Shown here: piece by piece, positions 1-7,275 of the stretch | Numbering within the stretch: the first letter of the stretch is position 1 | Layout of the letters: every line of letters begins with the position of its first letter | Assembly (NCBI RefSeq): GCF_000147675.1 | Contig: NZ_ADGQ01000018.1 | Location: forward strand, 1 to 50,243 | DNA: 50,243 bases | Direction: 5' to 3' | Source of the DNA: Peptostreptococcus stomatis DSM 17678 | GTDB lineage: Bacteria > Bacillota > Clostridia > Peptostreptococcales > Peptostreptococcaceae | The notes under the pieces: model-generated | Databases searched by the model: none | Told to the model about the DNA's origin: nothing | What the model saw: the letters and a program-made list of their open reading frames with translations, nothing else | Program-made: the position numbers and the translations under genes

Positions 1-152
1 GTTCTTGCTATTTACCAAACAACCTATCGTTAGTTACAACTCAATTATATCAATATTAATATTATTGAATATTGTCTATATCTTGCAGTAGTTAGACTTA
101 TTATATTTTAAATAGGATGTAGTATTTTTTTAAATTTACAACTATTAAGCTA

Positions 153-479
153 TTATTTGATGGCATACAATTTCAATGGTATAACAACATCTATGAAAAA
201 TAAAAAATTATCTATTCTTCCAGAAAAGAATTTCGCATCAAATATATTTAATATTAAAAACATAATTATAAGTGAAGAAAAGAAAATAACTATATTTTTT
301 TTCTTGCTTATTTTCTTTATTTGAACACAACTATATATATATATTGATATTGCCAATAAAATGAATACTAACAATAATGATAGATACTTATTTATGTTAG
401 TATAAAATGTTATTAATGATATAATATATATAAATAATGCTAAAATATACAAAATTTTTTTATATTTCGATATAACCAT
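153..479 (-). CDS. Small four-helix membrane protein, possible immunity protein
   Basis: This 108-residue protein is almost entirely hydrophobic, with about four membrane segments (roughly residues 8-26, 32-50, 62-80 and 88-105) separated by short Lys-rich loops. I do not recognise a named family. Its ATG lies 20 nt inside the 3' end of the upstream gene, in a different frame, and only a weak G-rich stretch precedes it, so translation is probably coupled to the upstream gene. A small hydrophobic protein coupled to a secreted cationic protein is the usual arrangement of a bacteriocin immunity gene. That role is inference from context, not homology. Confidence 0.55.
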   Translation of the reverse strand: MVISKYKKILYILALFIYIISLITFYTNINKYLSLLLVFILLAISIYIYSCVQIKKISKKKNIVIFFSSLIIMFLILNIFDAKFFSGRIDNFLFFIDVVIPLKLYAIK

Positions 480-1212
480 TTTGGCCCCATGGATCTCTTC
501 TATCTAAGGCATTAGCTAATCCAGTTCCTGGATCAAGTAAATTATAAATTGCAGTAAAAAAATATCCTTCAACCGCTTTTGCAGTATGTGACATTCCCCA
601 TGCTATAAGTTTGTTCTTAATTTTCGCCAAAGCTCTTCTCTTTATATAATTTTTAGCTGCTGCAGTTCCCATTTTTCTTATTAGTAGATTCATTGCAGCA
701 GATCCTGCTCCACCAGTTGCAGCAGCTGCAACTGCAAAGATAATTGTATTAAATACGGCAGCAGCATAACTTGTTTTGATCCTTATTGTCGGTCTCTTTT
801 TTGCTTTAGCTGCACTGGTAGAATATAATGTTAACTCATTTCCATTATTAATCACAGTTGTGTCATCTCTTAACAAAAGTTTTACAGCTTCTATATCTTC
901 TTCTGTTAATTCTACGTCATTTGTATTTCTAATAGCATCTTCCACAATGCTATTAAAAACTTTTTCCTCTTTAGCATTCATAAGCTCTTCTTTATACTCT
1001 TTTGCTTCTATTGATTTAGCCGCGTCTGAAATTTCGCTACGACTTAAAGAGTCTATAGTATTTGAATCTAATTCAATATTTTTTATAGACTCTAAATTCA
1101 CCTTAGTAAAAGTATTTTTTTTGTTCGATGCAAAAGCATATGAAGTACTTGTAAATAACATTAGAGATGCCAATAAAACACATGTTATTTTTTTTGAAAT
1201 TTTTTTGTTCAT
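460..1212 (-). CDS. Secreted protein with acidic propeptide-like region and cationic hydrophobic C-terminus (bacteriocin-like)
   Basis: The start is the ATG at 1212. A good AGGAG lies 10 nt before it but only 1 nt before the upstream GTG at 1221. Counted from that GTG, residues 1-32 are a typical signal peptide ending in an Ala-rich cleavage site, 33-133 are acidic and helical, and 137-253 are strongly basic. The C-terminal part holds an Ala/Gly-rich hydrophobic stretch (151-180, motif AAAATGGAGSAA), a Lys/Arg-rich amphipathic stretch (182-205) and a conserved-looking tail (DPGTGLANALDRRDPWGQ). Signal, acidic pro-region and cationic C-terminal domain is the layout of large bacteriocin precursors such as closticin 574. 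I see no sequence identity to that protein. Function is unproven. The IS30 remnant begins about 48 bp upstream of the start. Confidence 0.65.
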   Translation of the reverse strand: MNKKISKKITCVLLASLMLFTSTSYAFASNKKNTFTKVNLESIKNIELDSNTIDSLSRSEISDAAKSIEAKEYKEELMNAKEEKVFNSIVEDAIRNTNDVELTEEDIEAVKLLLRDDTTVINNGNELTLYSTSAAKAKKRPTIRIKTSYAAAVFNTIIFAVAAAATGGAGSAAMNLLIRKMGTAAAKNYIKRRALAKIKNKLIAWGMSHTAKAVEGYFFTAIYNLLDPGTGLANALDRRDPWGQNGYIEI

Positions 1213-1259
1213 TTTTTTCACACTCCTAGAATTTTTTTATATTGGTTGATTGTATAATC

Positions 1260-2423
1260 AAGTTGAACAATTAAATAAAAACTCCATAGCGATACTTCTG
1301 TGGTAGAATGTAGGTGTCAAATCAACAATCAACCAAAGGAGTTATCACTATGGATCATGTATATTCTACCACAACTAAACACGAAAAAGGGAACATCTTT
1401 CTTATGATGAACGAGTTTCGATTCAGATTCGCTTGAAAGATGGATGGTCAGCTAACAAAATCGCCAAAGAAATCGGCTGTGCTCCAAACACTGTTCGTAA
1501 TGAGATACGCTGAGGTACTGTCTCCTTGTATAGAGGCAATGTTAAGCGTTACAAGGCAAAGGTAGTACCAGCAGAATCGTCTTGCCTGTGGCAGACACCT
1601 TGATAACTTAGAAAAGGCAGCTTTCCTTGCCTATGTAGACTCACATATCAGAGAGGATAAGTGGTCTCTGGATGCTTGTGTCGGAAGAGCTCTGCAAAGT
1701 GGCGAATTTGTCCGTTGTGAGCTTGTATGCACCAAAACATTGTATCGTTACGTTGACCTTGGTCTAATGGGTACACGTAACCATAATCTTCTAGAGAAAC
1801 TAAAAAGAAATACCAAAGCTCAACACATTCGCAAAAACAAGAAAAAGCTTGGTCGCAGTATTGAAGAACGTCCAAAAGAAGTTGAAAACCGTCAAGAGTT
1901 TGGGCACTGGGAAGCAGATTTAGTGGTTGGACAAAAATCCGGAAATGACCAAGTACTTCTCACCCTTGTTGAACGTAAAAGCCGCGAATACTGGATGCTT
2001 CCGATCAAGAATTGTCATGCAGACTTTGTGATGGAAGCCTTTCATGTTCTTCAAAAAACATATAGCGAGCATTTCAATCAAGTATTCAAGACAATCACGA
2101 TAGACAATAGCTCTGGGTTTTCAAGGTTATCTGAACTCGAAGAATTGACCGAGACGCTTGTTTTCTATACACATCCATATACGTCATGCGAAAAAGGAAC
2201 TAATGAACGTCATAATGGTATTATACGAAGATTTATACCGAAAGGTAAACGTATCAGTGACTTTGATGTAGACTATATTGCTGACATAGAAATATGGTGT
2301 AACAGCTTGCCACGTAAAATACTAAATTATCGTACACCGGATGAAGTCTTCGAAGATGAGCTTGACCTTATATATCGACAGACAGCTTCGTGATATGGAT
2401 TTTTAGTTATCAATGTTCAACTT
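1260..2423 (+). mobile_element. Decayed IS30-family insertion sequence
   Basis: The element is bounded by imperfect inverted repeats: AAGTTGAACAATTAAATAAA at the left end (from 1260) and the complement of AAGTTGAACATTGATAACTA at the right end (to 2423). The ends share the first ten bases and a later TAAAAA-TCC block. Inside is one transposase gene on the plus strand with IS30-type DDE motifs, broken by frameshifts and a stop. No clear target-site duplication is visible. The element lies between the CWB2 gene cluster and the bacteriocin-like gene, both transcribed leftward, so it may have cut off read-through or the promoter of the latter. Confidence 0.8.
1350..2393 (+). pseudogene. IS30-family transposase, frameshifted
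   Basis: The ATG at 1350 follows an AAAGGAG. The reading frame breaks near the A/G run at 1385-1392. The following stretch encodes an HTH-like segment (DERVSIQIRLKDGWSANKIA) but contains a TGA at about 1511, and a second frameshift near 1560 leads into the frame that stays open to 2393. The C-terminal part keeps the catalytic core in order: HWEADLVV (first Asp), TITIDNSSGF (second Asp) and EKGTNERHNG (Glu), the last followed by the family's IRRF-PKGK motif. A single intact protein cannot be made without several recoding events, so the element is probably immobile. Confidence 0.85.
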
Positions 2424-2458
2424 ATTATTGCAATTTATGGTTTAAATTTTTATTTTAT

Positions 2459-3451
2459 TTATTTAAGCATTTTTAACTCGTCTTCTACAGAGCTTGATAT
2501 AGACTTTTCCCCACCTACAATTATAATATTCTTTATATTAGTATTTGACTTTATATACTCCCTAGTATCTTCGTTTAAAGTCTTTGAATTGGTAAGCAGG
2601 ATGGCTGCATTTTTACTTGATGCTAGAGGTCCTGCACAAAGGGCATCCGGATAGTCTTCACCACTAGCAAGCACTATTGTGTCTATATCCATCTTTAATA
2701 GGTCTTTATATGCCTTAGCTATTTCTACAGCTGTCTTATACCTATCCTGGCCCGCAAACCTGTATTTTTCCTTATACTTGTTTACAGAGTTTTCACCACC
2801 AAATACCATTTGTATTCCTTCAGCAGTATTTCCATTAGGCTTAATTGATATTAGAGGAAGTCCATAACCCTCTATGTTTGATGTATTAAACTTCTTTAAA
2901 AAAGGTGTTGCGGCTAGGGCATCGGGAAAATTATTCCCATTGTATACAGCTACAACATCCGATGCAATCGCTGGTGATCCATCATACAAGATTGGTGAAA
3001 CTGCTGCCTCCGCTAATTGGGATGTTAAATACCTGTCTTCACCTGATATCCTGTATATTTTTTTAGTAATTGCTTCTATAGTTTTTTCAACATCATTCGA
3101 AATAACATTATTTCCACCAACAAGGGCTGTCTTATTAGCTTTTAGCAAGACTATTCTATCGTATACATTTTTAGGAACTTCATTTTTCTTTACAAGTAAA
3201 AGTGGTGCTTTACATTGAGTTGCTAACCAACCAGCAGATAATGCATCTGCAAAATGTTCTCCACTTGCTATTGAAATTATTCCATTATTATTAATTTCTT
3301 CAGATATCTTTATTGATGTGTCATACCTATCACTACCTGAAATCCTTGTAATATTTAAAGTTTTTGTATTTTCAGCAAATGATATAGGGCTAGTAATACT
3401 CAATATAAAAACTAAGCTTGCTATACATTTCATTTTAACAAATTTTTTCAT
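2459..3451 (-). CDS. Cell-wall surface protein with three CWB2 repeats
   Basis: A 330-residue exported protein with a signal peptide (about residues 1-26) followed directly by three cell-wall-binding-2 (CWB2) repeats. Each repeat opens with an R(I/F)(S/A)G-DRY-T motif (RISGSDRYDT, RISGEDRYLT, RFAGQDRYKT) and carries a -SGE-F-DAL- or NGNNFPDALA element and a GG--S(V/I) end. CWB2 triplets in C. difficile anchor proteins non-covalently to the wall through an anionic polymer, and no other domain is present here. It lies 17 nt downstream of the next CWB2 gene and is probably cotranscribed. Its last repeat is nearly identical at the DNA level to those of the two upstream paralogues. Confidence 0.9.
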   Translation of the reverse strand: MKKFVKMKCIASLVFILSITSPISFAENTKTLNITRISGSDRYDTSIKISEEINNNGIISIASGEHFADALSAGWLATQCKAPLLLVKKNEVPKNVYDRIVLLKANKTALVGGNNVISNDVEKTIEAITKKIYRISGEDRYLTSQLAEAAVSPILYDGSPAIASDVVAVYNGNNFPDALAATPFLKKFNTSNIEGYGLPLISIKPNGNTAEGIQMVFGGENSVNKYKEKYRFAGQDRYKTAVEIAKAYKDLLKMDIDTIVLASGEDYPDALCAGPLASSKNAAILLTNSKTLNEDTREYIKSNTNIKNIIIVGGEKSISSSVEDELKMLK

Positions 3452-3468
3452 AATATCCTCCTGTTTAC

Positions 3469-4566
3469 CTATTTAAGTGTTTTTAACTCGTCTTCTACAG
3501 AGCTTGATATAGACTTTTCCCCACCTACAATGATGATGTTCTTTATATTAGTATTGGCCTTTATATACTCCCTAGTATCTTCGTTTAAAGTCTTTGAATT
3601 GGTAAGTAGGATGGCAGCATTTTTACTTGACGCTAGAGGTCCTGCACAAAGGGCATCCGGATAGTCTTCACCACTTGCAAGCACTATTGTGTCTATATCC
3701 ATCTTTAATAGGTCTTTATATGCCTTAGCTATTTCTACAGCTGTCTTATACCTATCCTGGCCTGCAAATCTGTATTTTTCCTTGTATTTATTTACAGAAT
3801 TTTCACCACCAAATACCATTCGTACTACTTCAGAAGTATTTCCATTGGGCCTAATAGCTATCAATGCTAATTTATCTTCGCCCTTACTATAATTATTATA
3901 CATAAATGGTGTTGCAGCTAGGGCATCTGAATAATTGTTACCATTATATACACCTACAACATCAGAGGCTGTTCCTGGATATCCATTTAATATTGTATCA
4001 AGTGATGATTCAGATAATTGAGAGGTTATATACCTATCTTTCCCTGCTATTCTAATTTTCTTCTTTGAATACTTAGATAAATTATTTTCAACATTTCTTG
4101 TTATAGTACTCTCTCCACCTACAACAGCTGTATAGTTTAAATTTTTCATTTCCCTTATATTATTCTCAACAACTTCTGGAATGGTATTTCTTTTTACCAA
4201 CAAAAGAGGTGATTCTAAATGACAAGATAATATTCCTGCTGAAATAGCATCTGGAAAAAGTTCTCCACTGGCAACAACAATATTTTTATATGGTTTCATG
4301 TAAGTCTTCATATATTCTGATATCTTTACTGATGTATCATACCTATCAATCCCTGAAATCCTTGTAACTGAAAGAGTGTTTTTTATTTTGTCAGAAGTAT
4401 CTTCCAGTTTTTTGTTATCCTTGTCCTTTTTTATTACTATCTCTTCTTTTTGTTCTTTTTTAGTTTCATTACCCTTGTTATTTTCCAAGGCATAGTTGTT
4501 TGTAGATATAATTGATAGTGTCAACAATAGTGTCAATGTTACGGCCAATTTCTTTTTAATTTTCAT
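3469..4566 (-). CDS. Cell-wall surface protein with Lys/Glu linker and three CWB2 repeats
   Basis: A 365-residue protein with a signal peptide (about 1-27), a highly charged Lys/Glu/Asp linker (about 28-66) and three CWB2 repeats beginning at RISGIDRYDT, RIAGKDRYIT and RFAGQDRYKT. The signal, linker and about 45 nt of 5' leader are nearly the same as in the gene at 5248-6321, while the third repeat is nearly the same as in both neighbours. The gene is therefore a mosaic of shared ends and a distinct middle. It probably binds the cell wall through the CWB2 triplet, and no enzymatic domain is seen. A possible promoter lies about 100 nt upstream. Confidence 0.9.
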   Translation of the reverse strand: MKIKKKLAVTLTLLLTLSIISTNNYALENNKGNETKKEQKEEIVIKKDKDNKKLEDTSDKIKNTLSVTRISGIDRYDTSVKISEYMKTYMKPYKNIVVASGELFPDAISAGILSCHLESPLLLVKRNTIPEVVENNIREMKNLNYTAVVGGESTITRNVENNLSKYSKKKIRIAGKDRYITSQLSESSLDTILNGYPGTASDVVGVYNGNNYSDALAATPFMYNNYSKGEDKLALIAIRPNGNTSEVVRMVFGGENSVNKYKEKYRFAGQDRYKTAVEIAKAYKDLLKMDIDTIVLASGEDYPDALCAGPLASSKNAAILLTNSKTLNEDTREYIKANTNIKNIIIVGGEKSISSSVEDELKTLK

Positions 4567-4640
4567 AAGCTACTCCTTTATTTAAAGCTACAAATAGCAA
4601 TTTTTATATTTACAATAATATTATATATGATATCCTATAA

Positions 4641-4669
4641 AATTATTCATCTATTTTTAAACTTGTCAA
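4641..4669 (-). promoter_or_regulatory. Possible SigA promoter for the 3469-4566 CWB2 gene
   Basis: Reading the minus strand, a perfect TTGACA (4664-4669) is followed after 17 nt by ATAATT (4641-4646). The predicted transcript would have a leader of about 70 nt. The -10 is imperfect, so the call is tentative. Confidence 0.4.
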
Positions 4670-4727
4670 AAAAGACCGGTTGTATAATATCATACATACG
4701 ATTAATCTTATATAAGTTGTATATTCC

Positions 4728-4961
4728 CTAATTTCTTTTGACTTGATGTTTGTGTTTTATCTGCTTAACTATTATTGCAATTGCAACTATGATTATAATA
4801 ATATGTGGAACATACATAATCAAATCATTCCAGCCAGTCATACCCATAACAGCTATAAGAGATACAATTATAGATAGTATATATGGGATACAAATTATGC
4901 ACCTTCCTACAGAGTTTCTGAAGGCAATAATTGTTGGAATATTTTTTTTAAGCCTATTCAT
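4728..4961 (-). CDS. Small two-helix membrane protein, doubtful
   Basis: This 77-residue reading frame encodes two hydrophobic segments (about 21-41 and 47-66) and a basic tail, the look of a small membrane protein. I do not recognise it. Against it, no Shine-Dalgarno sequence precedes the ATG, and the start codon sits in the loop of a hairpin with 8-bp arms (TAAGCCTA / TAGGCTTA, 4949-4969). The opposite strand is also open, but its product looks like a mirror of these membrane segments. It follows the 5013-5222 gene on the same strand. Confidence 0.35.
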   Translation of the reverse strand: MNRLKKNIPTIIAFRNSVGRCIICIPYILSIIVSLIAVMGMTGWNDLIMYVPHIIIIIVAIAIIVKQIKHKHQVKRN

Positions 4962-5012
4962 TAGGCTTATTTGCTATGCAACAATGTCGGTTTGAAATTT
5001 ATATTTTACACT

Positions 5013-5222
5013 TTATAATTTTTTATTATAAATTATAAAAGACAATAAACCAATATTAATTAGTACTAAAAATACCAACATTTTTACAAAACTAATGATA
5101 TCATTAATTATAATAGTTATAAAATTATTATCTATTTTATCCGATAAATCAAATGGAATTACTATTATGCAAATACATATTAATAAATAAATTCCATATA
5201 AAAAAATGTCATTTTTTTTCAT
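5013..5222 (-). CDS. Small membrane protein downstream of a CWB2 gene
   Basis: The start is taken at 5222, where AAAGGTGG lies about 7 nt upstream, rather than at the ATG at 5240, which is itself part of that Shine-Dalgarno region. The 69-residue product has two or three hydrophobic segments and ends in NKKL. No family is recognised. It begins 26 nt after the stop of the 5248-6321 CWB2 gene and is probably on the same transcript. Confidence 0.55.
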   Translation of the reverse strand: MKKNDIFLYGIYLLICICIIVIPFDLSDKIDNNFITIIINDIISFVKMLVFLVLINIGLLSFIIYNKKL

Positions 5223-5247
5223 AATAATACCACCTTTCAATTTTTAT

Positions 5248-6321
5248 TTATCTAAGTGTTTTTAGCTCATTTTCTACATAGCTTGATATAGACCTTTCAC
5301 CACCTACAATGATGATGTTCTTTATATTAGTATTTGACTTTATATACTCCCTAGTATCTTCGTTTAAAGTCTTTGAATTGGTAAGTAGGATGGCTGCATT
5401 TTTACTTGACGCTAGAGGTCCTGCACAAAGGGCATCAGGATAGTCTTCACCACTAGCAAGCACTATTGTGTCTACATCTTTATTTAATTTACTTTTAAAA
5501 GCCTTAGCAATTTCTACAGCAGTTTTATACCTATCTGCTCCATATATTCTTAATCTTTCACCAACCAATTTAGGAACCGAATTATACCCACCAAAAACAA
5601 TACTTGCATCCTCTCCTGCATAAGGAAGTAGGGGAAGAGGGCCCTTATCATGCTTGTTTAATTGATACATATATGGCATTGCTGTAAGAGCGTCAGCATA
5701 TACATAGCCATTGTAAGAAGAAAATGCATCCCCTAATACTAACTCTTTTCTTTTCTCTAAGATTGGTCCATAAATTGATAAGGCTGTATCTAGCCTATTT
5801 TTTCCAGCTAATCTTATAGTAACAGATATTTTTTTATAAATTTCATCTTCTACTTTTTTGCTTACAGAATTAGTACCACCTACCAAATAACTCCTTCCAA
5901 AAAGAATACGACTATAATTGTCTGATATTACTTTTGGAATACTATCTTTTCTTACCAATATAAGAGGGGCTTCAAACTCTCCCGCTAATATACCTGCTGA
6001 TAAAGCATCTGAAAAACCTTCACCACTTGCAAAAACTGCATAGTATGAAAACTTATCCTTTGTTAAAAATTCTTGGATTTTATAGGATGTGTCATACCTA
6101 TCGCTACCTGAAATCCTTGTAACCGAAAGATTCTTTTTTGTTTTATCAGAAGTATCTTCCAGTTTTTTGTCATCCTTGTCCTTTGTTATTACTATCTCTT
6201 CTTTTTGTTCTTTTTTAGTTTCATTGCCCTTGTTATTTTCCAAGGCATAGTTATTTGTGGATATAATGGACAATGTCATCATCAGTGTCAATGTTACGGC
6301 TAATTTCTTTTTAATTTTCAT
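5248..6321 (-). CDS. Cell-wall surface protein with Lys/Glu linker and three CWB2 repeats
   Basis: A 357-residue protein with a signal peptide (about 1-27), a charged linker (28-66) and three CWB2 repeats opening at RISGSDRYDT, RLAGKNRLDT and RIYGADRYKT. The signal and linker match the 3469-4566 gene almost exactly. The last about 80 residues match both downstream paralogues, whereas the central repeat and the start of the third are quite different, and the second has an unusual NRLDT in place of the DRY motif. The gene is divergent from the response regulator gene at 6510, which makes it a natural candidate target of that two-component system (inference). Confidence 0.9.
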   Translation of the reverse strand: MKIKKKLAVTLTLMMTLSIISTNNYALENNKGNETKKEQKEEIVITKDKDDKKLEDTSDKTKKNLSVTRISGSDRYDTSYKIQEFLTKDKFSYYAVFASGEGFSDALSAGILAGEFEAPLILVRKDSIPKVISDNYSRILFGRSYLVGGTNSVSKKVEDEIYKKISVTIRLAGKNRLDTALSIYGPILEKRKELVLGDAFSSYNGYVYADALTAMPYMYQLNKHDKGPLPLLPYAGEDASIVFGGYNSVPKLVGERLRIYGADRYKTAVEIAKAFKSKLNKDVDTIVLASGEDYPDALCAGPLASSKNAAILLTNSKTLNEDTREYIKSNTNIKNIIIVGGERSISSYVENELKTLR

Positions 6322-6386
6322 AAGTTACTCCTTTATTTAAAGCTACAAATAGTATCTTTTATATTAAAAAAACTTTGATTGTATTT

Positions 6387-6395
6387 ATTATATCA
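6387..6395 (-). promoter_or_regulatory. Extended -10 promoter for the CWB2 gene at 5248-6321
   Basis: On the minus strand TGATATAAT (extended -10, TGNTATAAT) lies about 65 nt before the start codon. No good -35 is found at 16-18 nt spacing, which is tolerable for extended -10 promoters or for an activated promoter. Confidence 0.45.
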
Positions 6396-6416
6396 TGCTA
6401 CTACATCAACCATTTC

Positions 6417-6444
6417 TTAATAAATCTTAATATTACCATTAATA
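6417..6444. promoter_or_regulatory. Triple TTAATA direct repeat between divergent genes
   Basis: TTAATA occurs at 6417-6422, 6427-6432 and 6439-6444, about one helical turn apart (10 and 12 bp). It lies between the extended -10 of the CWB2 gene and the -10-like TAAAAT (about 6468) of the response-regulator gene. OmpR/PhoB-type regulators bind direct repeats of roughly this spacing. That this is the operator of the adjacent regulator is inference, and the region is AT-rich, so chance is possible. Confidence 0.3.
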
Positions 6445-6509
6445 TTCATTTCAATAAAAATATATGATAAAATCTACTTAAATAGTATCTTTACTTATTT
6501 GGGGGTTGT

Positions 6510-7259
6510 ATGAGCAAATATAAAATACTTATCATTGAAGATGATGATGATATAAGAACAAGCATAAAAATGTTGCTTCAATCAGAAAATTTTGAGATTA
6601 TAGAAGCAAGTAATGGTGATATTGGTATTGAAAAATTTAATGACAGTATAAATCTAATAATATTGGATATTATGATGCCTGGTATATCAGGCCTTGAAGT
6701 GTGTGAAATAATAAGAAGAGAGTCAATAGTGCCCATATTATTCTTGACAGCCAAAGCAAGTGAGTCTGATAAGTTACTTGGTTTAATGTCAGGTGGAGAC
6801 GATTACCTAACAAAACCCTTTTCTTATGCCGAGCTTTTTGCCAGGGTAAATTCGCTTATCAGAAGACATTATTATTATGACCAAAAATACAAAACTAACC
6901 ATTCTGGTGCAAATGAAGTTGGTGAACCAAAACAGGAGTATACCTGCCTGTCTTCTTTAAAGATAAACAAATATGATAATGAAGTTTATATAAGAAATAA
7001 GGCTGTTAATCTAACTTATCTAGAATATCAAATACTCCTTTTGCTAGCCTCTAACCCTAAAAAGATTTTTTCTATCCAAAATATATATGAGAGCATTTGG
7101 AATGAACCTTATTTTACTTCATCTTCAAACACAGTTATGGTTCATATTAGAAATATAAGGGCTAAGATTGAACTGGATAATAAAAAACCTGAGATTATTG
7201 CCACTGTATGGGGAAAGGGATATAAAATTGGGAAAAAATATGCTGATAAGGAGTCCTAA
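6510..7259 (+). CDS. OmpR/PhoB-family response regulator
   Basis: A 249-residue two-domain regulator. The receiver domain (about 1-120) has the acidic pocket EDDDD (10-14), phospho-acceptor Asp53 in ILDIMMPG, Thr80 (LFLTAK) and Lys102 (LTKPF). A linker of about 25 residues leads to a winged-helix DNA-binding domain (about 145-245) with the C-terminal signature VHIRNIRAKI and WGKGYKI. The start follows GGGGG. The gene is followed 16 nt later by its sensor kinase and diverges from a CWB2 surface-protein gene, which suggests control of cell-envelope genes. The signal is unknown. Confidence 0.93.
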   Translation: MSKYKILIIEDDDDIRTSIKMLLQSENFEIIEASNGDIGIEKFNDSINLIILDIMMPGISGLEVCEIIRRESIVPILFLTAKASESDKLLGLMSGGDDYLTKPFSYAELFARVNSLIRRHYYYDQKYKTNHSGANEVGEPKQEYTCLSSLKINKYDNEVYIRNKAVNLTYLEYQILLLLASNPKKIFSIQNIYESIWNEPYFTSSSNTVMVHIRNIRAKIELDNKKPEIIATVWGKGYKIGKKYADKES

Positions 7260-7275
7260 AAATAGGAAAAACAAG

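Noticed and set aside
776-1249. 157-residue open frame opposite the secreted protein gene
   Set aside because: It is the antisense shadow of the minus-strand gene, which has a signal peptide and a proper ribosome binding site.
4750-4995. 81-residue open frame on the plus strand
   Set aside because: Mirror of the membrane-protein frame on the other strand; no Shine-Dalgarno sequence.
2459-6321. Possible CRISPR or tandem array, because similar DNA blocks recur
   Set aside because: The recurring blocks are long (about 200-330 bp), protein-coding and correspond to CWB2 domains; there are no short regular repeats with spacers.
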